Shown here piece after piece: positions 43,554 to 53,600 of a DNA stretch of 64,000 nucleotides. Each line of letters starts with the position of its first letter. Position 1 is the stretch's first letter. The DNA comes from CALBZH01 sp964538515 (lineage in GTDB: Bacteria; Desulfobacterota; Syntrophobacteria; Syntrophobacterales; Syntrophobacteraceae): NCBI GenBank assembly GCA_964538515.1, contig CAZIEW010000009.1, positions 24,139 to 88,138 of the forward strand, read 5' to 3'. Below the pieces are notes generated by a model. That model did not search any database and was not told the DNA's origin. It was given only the letters and a program-made list of their open reading frames with translations. Position numbers and translations under genes: made by a program.

Positions 43554-45011
43554 ATGGATTTCCACCAGTTGCCCATACACGAGCTCCGCTCGCTTCTTCT
43601 CTCCAGACAGGCGGGTGTGGAAGAGGTCACCAAGAGCTACCTCGATCGCATTCGGAGCCTTGACCCCCGCATAGGCGCCTACCTTGCCCTGATGGCGGAT
43701 CAAGCCCTTGAAGATGCCCGGGCATTCGATCGAGGCGAGCGGAGCCTGGAATGCTCGGAGGTCGCCGGCGTCCCCCTCGCGATCAAGGATGTTCTCTGTA
43801 CGCAGTCTGTTCGCACCACGTGCGGGTCCCGCATCCTCGAAGGATTCATCCCGCCCTATGACGCAGCCGTCATTGAGCGCCTGAAGCAAGCGGGAGCCAT
43901 CCTGATCGGCAAGACCAACATGGACGAATTCGCCATGGGCTCATCCTGCGAGAATTCCGGGTTCGGGCCCAGTCGCAACCCGTGGGACCTTGAGCGCGTT
44001 CCGGGCGGATCCAGCGGAGGATCGGCCGCCGCTGTGGCCGCGGATCTGTGCGCTGGCTCCCTCGGCACGGACACGGGCGGATCCATTCGTCAGCCCGCAT
44101 CTTTTTGCGGTGTGGTGGGGCTCAAGCCCACCTATGGGAGGGTTTCCCGCTATGGACTTGTAGCTTTCGCATCCTCCCTGGACCAAATCGGTCCCATCGC
44201 CAAGGACATCCAGGACGCAGCGCTCCTTCTCGGGGTGATCGCCGGTCACGATCACAGGGACTCGACGTCGGTGAACCGTCCGGTCCCTGACTACTGCAAG
44301 GATCTGGCGCGATCTGTCAAGGGAATGAAGCTGGGAGTCCCAAGAGAATATTTCATCGAAGGAATGGACCCGCAGGTTGCACACGCGGTCAGGAAAGCAA
44401 TGCAGGTCATGGAAGGTCTGGGGGCTGAGCTGGTCGACATTTCCCTCCCCCACACCGAATACGCCGTTGCGGCCTATTACATCATTGCGCCTGCGGAAGC
44501 GAGTTCCAATCTCGCCCGGTACGACGGGGTGAAATACGGACTCCGCGTAGCCGACTCAAAAGACCTCATCAGCATGTACCGCCAAAGCCGTTCGCGCGGG
44601 TTCGGTCCCGAAGTGAAGCGCAGGATCATGCTCGGCACCTACGTGCTGTCCTCGGGCTATTACGACGCCTACTATCGAAAGGCGTCCCAGGTACGCACCC
44701 TCATTCGGCGAGATTTCGAGCAGGCATTCGAGCGGTGTGACGCCTTGCTGGCACCGGTTGCTCCGATCCCCGCATTCCGGCTCGGCGAGAAGACAGACGA
44801 TCCCCTTCAGATGTATCTGAGCGACGCCTTCACGCTGCCCGCTAGCCTGGCGGGAATCCCGGGTCTTTCGGTGCCCTGCGGCTTCACCGAGGAGGGGTTG
44901 CCCATCGGGCTGCAAGTCCTGGGGCCCTATTTCAGCGAAGAGCGGATCCTGCAGATTGCCTATCAGTTTGAGCAGAATACGGCGCATCACCTTAGAAGGG
45001 CATCGCTCTAA
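43554..45011 (+). CDS. gatA: Asp/Glu-tRNA amidotransferase subunit A
   Basis: Amidase-signature subunit that releases ammonia from glutamine for GatB. The catalytic Ser-cisSer-Lys triad is intact: K78 (LAIKDVL), S153 (GGSSGGS) and S177 (TDTGGSIRQPA), matching K79, S154 and S178 of the Staphylococcus enzyme. Length 485 is normal. Its stop (TAA at 45009-45011) shares bases with the stop of the convergent glgC (TAG, complement of 45008-45010), so the genes overlap tail to tail and no terminator separates them. Confidence 0.96.
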   Translation: MDFHQLPIHELRSLLLSRQAGVEEVTKSYLDRIRSLDPRIGAYLALMADQALEDARAFDRGERSLECSEVAGVPLAIKDVLCTQSVRTTCGSRILEGFIPPYDAAVIERLKQAGAILIGKTNMDEFAMGSSCENSGFGPSRNPWDLERVPGGSSGGSAAAVAADLCAGSLGTDTGGSIRQPASFCGVVGLKPTYGRVSRYGLVAFASSLDQIGPIAKDIQDAALLLGVIAGHDHRDSTSVNRPVPDYCKDLARSVKGMKLGVPREYFIEGMDPQVAHAVRKAMQVMEGLGAELVDISLPHTEYAVAAYYIIAPAEASSNLARYDGVKYGLRVADSKDLISMYRQSRSRGFGPEVKRRIMLGTYVLSSGYYDAYYRKASQVRTLIRRDFEQAFERCDALLAPVAPIPAFRLGEKTDDPLQMYLSDAFTLPASLAGIPGLSVPCGFTEEGLPIGLQVLGPYFSEERILQIAYQFEQNTAHHLRRASL

Positions 45012-46288
45012 TCGTTCCTGGGGAAGTACCCTTTTGGAACCACCACAATACCCCTGGGAGTCACCTCGAACCGCTTCCTGTCCTCCTGGGGGTCGATACC
45101 GATCTGCGTCCCGGCCGGGATGACGTTGTGCTTGTCGATGATCGCCTTCTTGATCCTGCAGTTGCGGCCGACCTCGACGTCGTCCATGATGACCGACTCG
45201 TCCACTTCGGCCCAGCTACGCACCATCACTTTGTAGGAAAGGACGGAGCTCCGCACGAGCCCGCCGCTGATGATGCAGCCTGGGGAAACGAGCGAGTCCA
45301 GCGCCATCCCCACCCTGGGCGGACGACTGTCCGGCTGGTTGAACACGAACTTGGCGGGCGGATAATTGCGCTGAAAGGTTCGAATCGGCCAGAGGGAACC
45401 GTAAAGGTTGAAAAACGGGTCCACCCCCGTAAGGTCCATGTTCGCGTTCCAGTAGGCATCCAACGTCCCGACATCCCGCCAATACTGGGAATCTCTCGTA
45501 CCATCGACAAGCTTGAGACGGCGTACGCCGTCGTCACCCATGGTGTAAACATAGTCCCGAATCTTGTTGAGCCTGCGGTACGGATAAGCCATGATCTTGA
45601 GCTCATTGAGACACTTCGGAATGATATCCCCGCCAAAATCCTGGTATTCCGTCTTGTTGAGGATGTCGAGAAGCACTTGTGTCTTGAAAAGATAGATGCC
45701 CATGGAGGCCAGGCAGCGCTGGGGATCGTCCGGAAGGGGCTTGGGGTCTGTGGGCTTTTCCTGCCAGGCGCGGATTTGAAACGCATTGTCGACTTCCGCG
45801 ATCCCAAATTCGGATCCCATCGCTCGATCGACCTCAAGGAGACCGACACTGATATCGGCGTCGTTCTGCTCATGGTAGACACGAAATTGCGCATAATCCA
45901 TCTTGAGCACATGGTCACCCGATAGGATCAGCACATGCCGGGGATTCTCGCGCTCGATGAGGTAGAGGTTCTGCCGGACGGAGTCGGCGGTGCCGCGGTA
46001 CCATTCCGTCCCGATCCTTTGCTGGGGCGCCGCTATCCGCAGATAGTGTCCCAGATCGTTGGAAAAAATGTTCCAGCCCTCTTCCAGATGATCCACCATG
46101 GACTGGGACTTGTACTGGGGAAAGATCAGAATCTTGTAGAGCTGGGAATTGATGCAGTTACTGAGGGGAAGGTCGATCAGCCGGTAAATCCCCCCAAACG
46201 GCACCGCAGGCTTTGAGCGATCCTGAGTGAGAGGCATCAACCGCTGGCCACGCCCCCCCGCCATGATCACGACCAGTACATCTCTCAT
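45008..46288 (-). CDS. glgC: Glucose-1-phosphate adenylyltransferase
   Basis: Makes ADP-glucose for glycogen synthesis. The 426-residue protein starts with the nucleotidyl motif MAGGRGQRLMPLTQDRSKPAVPFGG, has WYRGTADSVRQN, LILSGDHVLKMDY, the effector and sugar-phosphate site FGIAEVD, WRDVGTLDAYWNANMDL, and a C-terminal left-handed beta-helix. The gene lies at the end of the minus-strand series from mfd and overlaps gatA by four bases. It suggests storage of carbon as glycogen. Confidence 0.95.
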   Translation of the reverse strand: MRDVLVVIMAGGRGQRLMPLTQDRSKPAVPFGGIYRLIDLPLSNCINSQLYKILIFPQYKSQSMVDHLEEGWNIFSNDLGHYLRIAAPQQRIGTEWYRGTADSVRQNLYLIERENPRHVLILSGDHVLKMDYAQFRVYHEQNDADISVGLLEVDRAMGSEFGIAEVDNAFQIRAWQEKPTDPKPLPDDPQRCLASMGIYLFKTQVLLDILNKTEYQDFGGDIIPKCLNELKIMAYPYRRLNKIRDYVYTMGDDGVRRLKLVDGTRDSQYWRDVGTLDAYWNANMDLTGVDPFFNLYGSLWPIRTFQRNYPPAKFVFNQPDSRPPRVGMALDSLVSPGCIISGGLVRSSVLSYKVMVRSWAEVDESVIMDDVEVGRNCRIKKAIIDKHNVIPAGTQIGIDPQEDRKRFEVTPRGIVVVPKGYFPRND

Positions 46289-46381
46289 TCGCGCTCCTCA
46301 CTGTTCAAAGACTGGCGACAACACCGCTCAGGGACGCGGCACAGCTCGATCCGGGCGGTAGCTCCGTAGGAGAGGCCGACC

Positions 46382-46933
46382 TTATTTCAGGTACTTGGCA
46401 GGATTGTCGGGCACCTCGTTGCCACGATAGACGATGCTCCCGTCCTTGTCCACCAGCACAAACAGGGGAATGCCCTGAACACGGTAGGTTCTGGACACCT
46501 GACCGCCCTCGTCGTAGAGAATCGGCCAAGCAACCGGGTGGCCTTCCTGATAGCGCCTGAGCTTCTCGATCGTGTCCCCTTCCCCAACGTTGATTCCAAA
46601 GACCTGCATCTCCTTCTCGCCCATCTTCTGCTGAACCAGGGCGATCTTTGGCTTGGCCTGGATACAGTAGGGGCACCAGGTTGCCCAAAAATAAAGCAGG
46701 ACAGGCTTCTCCCCCTTGAATTTGCTGAGGCGAACCGGGTTTCCCTGCAAATCTTTCAACTCGAAATCCGGTGCAGGGGCCTTGTTTTCGGAGCCGAACA
46801 GGCCGGACCAGAACTGCTTATTAGAATCTGCCGCGAAGGCTCCCGTCGCGGGCAGCCCCAAGATGAGCTGAGCCAGTAAAAACACCAGCAGGCCTTTCAT
46901 GCAAGTTGTCACCGCCTCACCCGATCGAATCAT
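46382..46933 (-). CDS. TlpA-like periplasmic thioredoxin-fold protein
   Basis: 183 residues: a signal sequence (hydrophobic LLVFLLAQLILGLPATGAFA, about 15-34), then a redoxin domain with the active-site CxxC in YFWATWCPYCIQAKP and a cis-proline region VQGIPLFVLVDKDG. It probably reduces periplasmic disulfides or serves cytochrome c maturation. The start at 46933 overlaps the stop of the CcdA-like gene by ATGA, so they are translated together; ATG 46900 is an alternative. The CcdA-like partner supplies the electrons (inference). Confidence 0.9.
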   Translation of the reverse strand: MIRSGEAVTTCMKGLLVFLLAQLILGLPATGAFAADSNKQFWSGLFGSENKAPAPDFELKDLQGNPVRLSKFKGEKPVLLYFWATWCPYCIQAKPKIALVQQKMGEKEMQVFGINVGEGDTIEKLRRYQEGHPVAWPILYDEGGQVSRTYRVQGIPLFVLVDKDGSIVYRGNEVPDNPAKYLK

Positions 46934-47637
46934 ATCCAGAGCTCTCCTGTTTTAATGAAATAGTACTCCGCGGCAAAAATCATCAGCAGGCCGAAAGCCT
47001 TCTGCACTCGGCGCATCCATATGCCCGATCTTGGCAGCGAAGACAACAACGCCGTGAACGTTCCGACTACAATGACCAGAATGCCCAATCCATAGGCAAA
47101 GGAGAAGAGCATGCCGACCCCCCAGATCACGCTCTGCCCGGTGGCCACGAACGTGAGGAGCACAGCAAGCACCGGTGTAGTGCATGTGCTGACCACCAAA
47201 GCCGAAGCGCCGCCGAGCAGGATGGACGACACAATATCATGTCCGGGAAGATCGCGCACCTTCAGGCGGTTCAGGAAAGCGGGCGGGGCAAGGTGAACCA
47301 CCTCAAGCATGGCGAGTCCGAAAAACAAACAGACATTTCCAACAAGAAAATACGTCCAGGGATTCGTCGTCAGTCGCCCGAACAACTGTCCTGAGAGGGC
47401 TGCAAACGCCCCGAGAGTGGCATAGACAATCGCCAGACCCAAAACATAGAAGATCGACAGCACGAAACCTTTCCAACGGTTTCCCTTGGCCTTCCCCCCG
47501 ATGAATGCGACCGTAATGGGCAGCATGGGATAAGAGCATGGCGTCAGGCTGGCAAGCACACCACCGATGAACGAGAGAAGTACCGCAAAGGCCGGATGGC
47601 TTGTCGCGGCAGCTTCCAAAGTATTCAGAAATTCCAA
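46930..47637 (-). CDS. CcdA/DsbD-type membrane thiol-electron transporter
   Basis: 235 residues with six hydrophobic helices. The two conserved cysteines that shuttle electrons from cytoplasmic thioredoxin lie in LTPCSYPMLPI near residue 34 and STCTTPVLA near residue 150, both followed by proline as in CcdA. It lacks the periplasmic domains of full DsbD, and the TlpA-like gene immediately downstream (4-base overlap) is the obvious partner. This thiol-redox pair supports c-type cytochrome maturation or periplasmic disulfide reduction, both relevant to a cytochrome-rich sulfate reducer. Confidence 0.9.
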   Translation of the reverse strand: MEFLNTLEAAATSHPAFAVLLSFIGGVLASLTPCSYPMLPITVAFIGGKAKGNRWKGFVLSIFYVLGLAIVYATLGAFAALSGQLFGRLTTNPWTYFLVGNVCLFFGLAMLEVVHLAPPAFLNRLKVRDLPGHDIVSSILLGGASALVVSTCTTPVLAVLLTFVATGQSVIWGVGMLFSFAYGLGILVIVVGTFTALLSSLPRSGIWMRRVQKAFGLLMIFAAEYYFIKTGELWI

Positions 47638-47737
47638 TCAGAGCCCCTTCTGTGATCTTTCGCATGCAGGTCCCGGACGGCCAAAGCGGCCAAAGCCTCG
47701 GAAGGCCAACTGCAGACCGGCATCTGGTCAAGCAAGT

Positions 47738-48496
47738 CTATTGTATCAGGAAGTGGGCGTGGATCTGTTCGATCACCCTGACACTTCTCAAACGGTCACG
47801 ACTGTATCCTTGAATCCACTCCAGGACCTTTCTCAGCACCAAGATCTTCTTGGGTCGGGTGAAGCGCAACCTCCACATTCGATCCGATGACGCCTCTCGA
47901 ATCTGCCTGATCAGAGCCAACACCCCCGCATCCAACTTCAATGGATCACCCAAAACGACGCGATGGTCGGAGCAGAACAGCTTCCCCTCTTCCATCCACC
48001 ACCACCACTGCCGCCCTTTGTCCCAGGGCAGGCCGCAGACGGAGCACCCCGTCAGCGCGGGGAGATAACCCATGAGATGCATGAAGCGGAAGCCAAAAAT
48101 CAGCACCACGTTGAGAGGGTCCTTATCCACCCCCAAACGGGCAAACGCCTCCTTCATCAGCTCAAACAAGCCACGCTGTGGCTCCCCTTCAGGCGTCAGC
48201 CTCAAAACCACTTCGCTTAGCAGCCCCGCATAGCCCCACCGAAGCATGTCCGTCCGTAATGCTAAGTGAGGATCAACCAGCTTGCAAGCTTCGAGGAAAA
48301 CACGGTCTCTCCTTTCACGATAGGAGAGTGTAACCAGACTCCCGAGCTCGAAGGCATGGACGAACCGACGTCGACTCCGCCTTGCGCCCTTGGCCATTCC
48401 CGTGATTTTTCCTCCCCTGTCGCCATAGAATGTAACCAGACGGTCGGATTCCCCGAAATCGCGTGTCATCAGCACAATAGCTTCAGTCTCGAGCAT
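47738..48496 (-). CDS. recO: DNA repair protein RecO
   Basis: 252 residues. The OB-fold N-terminus (EAIVLMTRDFGESDRLVTFYG) and the central zinc-like CSVCGLPWDKG segment with a later CSDH are typical of RecO, which helps load RecA on SSB-coated DNA during gap repair. Family length is 240-260. It lies between a RodZ-like gene upstream and the CcdA-like gene downstream on the same strand. Confidence 0.92.
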   Translation of the reverse strand: MLETEAIVLMTRDFGESDRLVTFYGDRGGKITGMAKGARRSRRRFVHAFELGSLVTLSYRERRDRVFLEACKLVDPHLALRTDMLRWGYAGLLSEVVLRLTPEGEPQRGLFELMKEAFARLGVDKDPLNVVLIFGFRFMHLMGYLPALTGCSVCGLPWDKGRQWWWWMEEGKLFCSDHRVVLGDPLKLDAGVLALIRQIREASSDRMWRLRFTRPKKILVLRKVLEWIQGYSRDRLRSVRVIEQIHAHFLIQ

Positions 48497-48577
48497 GGAG
48501 CCACTTTAATCGAGGATGACTCCTCAGGAAGGAGTATGACGGACGAGCGATGTGAGCGCGACACCCGTGGCTGTGCT

Positions 48578-49537
48578 TCAACGCTTCTGCCCCTTGTCGG
48601 GGGGTTTGGCTTGAGGAAAATCGAGTCGCATGGAGCCATCTGCTCGGGGCGCCACGTCAATGGGTCGGTCGTCCCAGACAACGCGAAGTCCTTTGGCCTT
48701 GCGCGCTTCCACCTGAGCCCGCTCGGCGACTTCCCATTGCTTCCGCTCGCCCTTTTTCAGCTGGTAGACTTGGAAATCTTTGCTTGTATCCACTTTGACC
48801 CTGAGCTCGCTCCGCTCTTGAGCCTCAACCACCAATCGATGCCGCGGGAGGACAATCGAGGTCGCTGGAGCTTCTGAGAGGGGCAGCACCTCATCGGGGA
48901 TTCGGCCCTCCACCGGATGTCGCGCCTGGGAGCTTCCCTGCACGAGACGGCTCGTCGAGCCGGGGTCACAAGTGTCCTCCTTGGAGGCCCGCATCTGGGA
49001 CGCATCGGATGTCGGTGGACCAAAGGCCATCGTTGGCTCTTCACGAGTCGCTCCCCCCGCGAGCATGTTCTCCGACGGGAGGTCAGGAGGCAGCTCCTGT
49101 TGGGGATAACCTGTCAGGCTGATGTCCTGAGTCTGTGTCCGGCCTTTCCATTTGGCATACAGCGCGCCTCCCAGCACCGTCGCCAAGAGCAAGACGAGGA
49201 GCACTCCCATGGCGATGATCCGCACATGAGCGGTCTTGCGAACCGAACGACACCATGACCGGTATTGCCGGATACTGTCTGCTTGCCTGTCGTAGTGCCT
49301 GATGGCTGCCCCATGGCGCTCGAGCAATGGATGCGGATCTATCCCAAGTGCCTCGCAATAGCTCCGCACAAACCCCGTGATGAGAATGGGTATCCCGATC
49401 CGGTCGAAATGCCCCTCCTCAATGCTTTCCAGCATGCTGACACTGAGGTGCGCCCTTTCGGAGACAATCTTCAGGCTTAACTGTTGCTTTTCCCGCTCAG
49501 ACTTGAGGCGCTCGCCGATCTCTTTCATCAAGCTCAC
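48578..49537 (-). CDS. RodZ-like helix-turn-helix membrane protein
   Basis: 319 residues. An N-terminal HTH_25-type domain (LKSEREKQQLSLKIVSERAH, about 11-75), a single membrane helix near 106-127 and a periplasmic part ending in a DUF4115-like beta domain (RLVVEAQERSELRVKVDTSK) match RodZ, the cytoskeletal MreB anchor that sets cell width. The region between helix and terminal domain is low in order and rich in Pro, Ser and Glu. The assignment to RodZ is by architecture; no mre gene is adjacent. It is preceded 17 bases away by the SurA-like gene. Confidence 0.83.
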   Translation of the reverse strand: MSLMKEIGERLKSEREKQQLSLKIVSERAHLSVSMLESIEEGHFDRIGIPILITGFVRSYCEALGIDPHPLLERHGAAIRHYDRQADSIRQYRSWCRSVRKTAHVRIIAMGVLLVLLLATVLGGALYAKWKGRTQTQDISLTGYPQQELPPDLPSENMLAGGATREEPTMAFGPPTSDASQMRASKEDTCDPGSTSRLVQGSSQARHPVEGRIPDEVLPLSEAPATSIVLPRHRLVVEAQERSELRVKVDTSKDFQVYQLKKGERKQWEVAERAQVEARKAKGLRVVWDDRPIDVAPRADGSMRLDFPQAKPPDKGQKR

Positions 49538-49554
49538 ATGTTTGCAGGGTTAAA

Positions 49555-50517
49555 TTACATGGAAATCTGAATGAAGGCTTTCTTCTCAAGCTCCTGAACC
49601 CACTCGGTATACTTGCGCTCCATTTCCTGACCCAGCAAATATTTCCGGGCCTTTTCCCGCACCGAAGGATCCGAGGAATCCAGCTTTTCCCTCTGCACGT
49701 CCAGCAGCTTCAGGATGTAAAAGCCCGTTGGTGCCTTGACCACTTCGGTCGTTTCCCCCGGACTGAGGCTCCTTGTCGCCGCTTCCATGGGCTTGGCCAT
49801 CTCGGCCGCATCAACGAAACCGATGTCTCCCCCGCTTTCGGCCGCCGGCCCTTTGGAGTACTGACGGGCCAATTTTGCGAAGTCCTCGCCCGCCTTGAGG
49901 CGCGCAAGAATATCGCCGGCGAGCTTTTCGGTCGCAACCCCCTTGTCTCCCTGGTCTGCTGAAGCAGGCAAGAAAATCACAGCCACGCGTCGTTTCTCTT
50001 TGAGGAAGCCTTGCCCCGACTTGAGAAGCGCATCCACCTGCGCGTCTGTCACGATGATCTTGGATTTGACCGTACGATCAAGAAGGCGAGTTCGCTCGAT
50101 CTGCTTCTTAATTGTATCTCGGAGCTGGCTGAGGGTTTGGCCCTGCTGCTTCAGGGCCTGCTCAAATTGAGCGTCATTCACGTTGTTGTCCCGTTTGATG
50201 CCGTCGATGGCTGCATCCACATCCTTGCTTGCGACAGAGATCTTGAGGCGCTTCATTTCCTGCTCTGCCAGCTTATCGTAGATAAGGGACTGCAGGATTT
50301 TGCGCTCGATCTCCGCTTGCTGGCCTGGGCTCGCTGCGTTGAGCTCCATGCCGAGCTTTTGCATCTGCTGAAACCGATCCTTGAGCTCGCTGTAAAGAAT
50401 GATCTCGCCGTTCACATTCGCCACGATCTTGTCGACTGTCTCGGCACTGCCCAAACCCGCCGCAAGGCAGATCCCCAACATCACAAACAGGACACTAACC
50501 CGCTTGGTTGCACGCAT
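49555..50517 (-). CDS. SurA-like periplasmic peptidyl-prolyl isomerase
   Basis: 320 residues: signal peptide (VSVLFVMLGICLAAGLGSAE), a SurA_N chaperone domain (VDKIVANVNGEIILYSELKD, about 22-150) and one parvulin (PPIC) domain with KAGEDFAKLARQYSKGPAAE and SGGDIGFVD. SurA assists outer-membrane protein folding. ATG 50517 is favoured because AGAGG lies 6 bases upstream and it directly precedes the signal sequence; the frame opens much earlier at 50667, overlapping mfd. Only one PPIC domain is present, unlike the two in Escherichia coli SurA. Confidence 0.9.
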   Translation of the reverse strand: MRATKRVSVLFVMLGICLAAGLGSAETVDKIVANVNGEIILYSELKDRFQQMQKLGMELNAASPGQQAEIERKILQSLIYDKLAEQEMKRLKISVASKDVDAAIDGIKRDNNVNDAQFEQALKQQGQTLSQLRDTIKKQIERTRLLDRTVKSKIIVTDAQVDALLKSGQGFLKEKRRVAVIFLPASADQGDKGVATEKLAGDILARLKAGEDFAKLARQYSKGPAAESGGDIGFVDAAEMAKPMEAATRSLSPGETTEVVKAPTGFYILKLLDVQREKLDSSDPSVREKARKYLLGQEMERKYTEWVQELEKKAFIQISM

Positions 50518-50629
50518 CGTCATCCTCTCACCCGTTCCTCGCCGCCTCGGCTCCGCACACAGACATTCGACACACAGTGCCGTGCGCACAAGACTCAACC
50601 CATTAAGTTTACTAGAGAAAAATACAAGC

Positions 50630-53600
50630 TCAGTTAGCCGACTCTTCCCTTCCATGGTCACTAACATGTCCGTTCAGCTCTTGCAAGGTTCTTTTCAGAC
50701 GAAGCAACCGCTGCGCCAAATGGCGTCCCCAAATCTCAACCTGGAGCTTCCTCGGCCCTTCCACCTTGCAGGCACATTTCTTAGCCTCGAGCAAAGTCAG
50801 CACGGCCTCGACATCGACATGGGGAGCAAAGTGAAGTGCAAACTTGTCCTCATCGCCGTCAAGGCGGACAATCCCCATGTCCTTGAAGAGTACCCGAATT
50901 TTGGCCAGCAAGATGAGGCTCCGAACACTCTCCGGAAAAGTCCCGTATCGGTCGCGCCACTCCGATGTCAGCTCGTCGATGGCTGACTCATCGCTCAGGG
51001 TCGCCAACCGCTTGTAGGCGAGCAGCCTCTGATCGGCATCGGGAATGAAGGTTTCCGGAAGGAACGCCGAAACGGGAACGTTGATCTCGGGGTCAATCGC
51101 GTCCTGCCCCACGGGCTCGCCCTTCATCCGTTGGATGGTACGCTCGATGAGCTCCAGATAAAGCTCATAGCCGACGGCGGCAATGTGCCCGGATTGAGCC
51201 GAGCCGAGAATGGTTCCGCCCCCGCGTATCTGGAGGTCATTGAGGGCGATCTTGAATCCAGCCCCCAGCTCGCTGAAATCCATCAGAGCCCTGAGCCGTT
51301 TCTGAGCATCACGCGTGATGAGGTGCTCGTCGGGAATCAGCAGATACGCGTAGGCCTGCTCCGTCGATCGCCCAACCCGCCCTCGCAGCTGGTAGATCTG
51401 GGCGAGTCCAAATCGGTCAGCCCGGTTGACGATGATCGTGTTCGCAGCCGGGATATCCAAGCCGGATTCGATGATCGTGGTGCAAACGAGCACATCCACT
51501 TTCCGGTGCATGAAATCCAGCATGATCTTCTCGAGATCGCGCTCCTGGAGCTGCCCGTGAGCCACCGCCACGCGGGCCTCCGGCACGAGACGGGTCAGGA
51601 TCGTCCCCATCTGATAGATGGACTGCACATGGTTATGCACGAAGAAAACCTGCCCACCCCGCTTCAGCTCCCGGTAGATCGCCTCGCGAATCGTGAGCTC
51701 GTCGTACTTGCACACCATGGTTTCGATCGCGTGTCTATCCTGAGGCGCCGTTTCGATTGTGCTGAGATCGCGAATTCCCGCCAAAGACATCTGCAGGGTC
51801 CTGGGGATCGGGGTGGCCGTCAGGGTCAGCACGTCCACGGACGCCCGAAACTGCTTGAGTCGCTCCTTGTCCTTGACGCCGAACCGGTGCTCTTCGTCCA
51901 CAATGAGCAGCCCGATGTCCTTAAAAGCGACATCCTTTTGCAGGAGGCGATGGGTTCCCACCACGACATCCACGGCTCCCTTTTTGATCTTGTCAAGGAC
52001 CTGCTTCTGCTGCGCGGGGGTCTTGAATCGGCTGAGAGAGGCGACCTCAATGGGAAATCCTTCGAACCGCTCCACGAAGGTGTGGTAGTGCTGCTCGGCC
52101 AGGACTGTTGTCGGGACAAGCATGGCAACCTGCTTGCCGTCCAGCACGGCCTTGAGGGCTGCTCGGATCGCAACTTCCGTCTTCCCGTATCCCACGTCGC
52201 CACAGACGAGGCGATCCATGGGACGAGACGACGCCATGTCGGCGAGGACGTCTTCAATGGCCTTGGCCTGGTCGGGCGTTTCCTCGTAGCTGAAGCCCGC
52301 CTCAAACTCCAGGAAAAGCTTGTCCGGGGGCGAGAACTGGAACCCCTGGCTCACCCGCCGGGTCGCGTACAAATTCAACAATTCTTCCGCAATGCGCTCG
52401 GCGTGCTCCTGGGCCTTCCGCTTGGATGACTCCCAGGATTTCCCCCCCAGCTTTTCGACCCGCGGGCTGCGGCCTTCGATGCCAAGGTACTTCTGCACCT
52501 TTTGGAGCTTATCCACCGGCACATAAAGCCGGTCGCCATCCTGGTACTCGAGGAGCAGAAAATCACTTTCAAGACCGCGGACGCTCAGGTGGGCAAGCTC
52601 CTTATAAACGCCAATGCCGTGGTCGACGTGAACCACAAAATCCCCGACATGAAGGTCCTGGAACGAGCTCAGAAAGATACCCGAGGGCGACTTGCGCGTC
52701 CGCCGCCTCGGCCGTCTCCCGAAGATCTCTTCTTCGCAGACGACTGCAAGCCGCTCAGCGGGCCATAGAAAGCCCCGGTCAAGATTCCCGACCAGCACCT
52801 TCACCGTGAGTGCTTCGTGCGACTCGTAGCCCAAAGGCAGATCCGACGTCGTCACATCGAGGCCGTATCCGCTCATCAGTTCGACGAGTCTCCTGGCCTG
52901 CTCCTTATGATGGCACACCAGGTGCGACCGAATCCCCTCCTCGCGCCAAGTCTGAAACTGCTCGACCACCGGCTCCAGCAACCGCTCCCGAGTCGGATGC
53001 TGCTTCACGCGCTGGCTCAGAGCTTCGTTGCCCTCCGCGCCCACTTCGAACGCTCGGCTCGGCACGTCCTCATCCAACAAGCCCTTGACCGTCACGCTTT
53101 TGAAGACCTGCATCGCCCCCCAGCACTGCGAGCCATCTTCGAACAGCTCTTCAGGAGGTCTTCTCCACTCGTGCATGGATTGGGATTCTTCCCAGTCCTT
53201 CCGATACTGCCAGAAGGCCTGCTCCATCTCGCGCCTGGTCTGTGAGGGGTCATACCAAACAACAATGGTCGTCGGATCCAGGTAGTCTCTGAGCTGCGAG
53301 GTCTTCTCATAAAAAACCGGCAGCACGGCCTCATAAGACCCGAACTGGTGACCCTCCTGGAACTTGTCGAGCCAACTGTTGCCGGCAGACGGAGAGAGAA
53401 TCTCGGCACGCACATCTTCGAGGACCGCTTGCTGCGCGCGATGACGGGCCCCGGCATCGAAGATGACCTCACTGCCGGGCAACAGCAGCACTTCCTCAAG
53501 GACTCCCATGGATCGCTGACTCCCGGGATGAAAGAGGCGGATCGACTCCAGCTCGTCGCCGAAAAACTCCATGCGGACAGGCCACCGATAAAGCGGCGTG

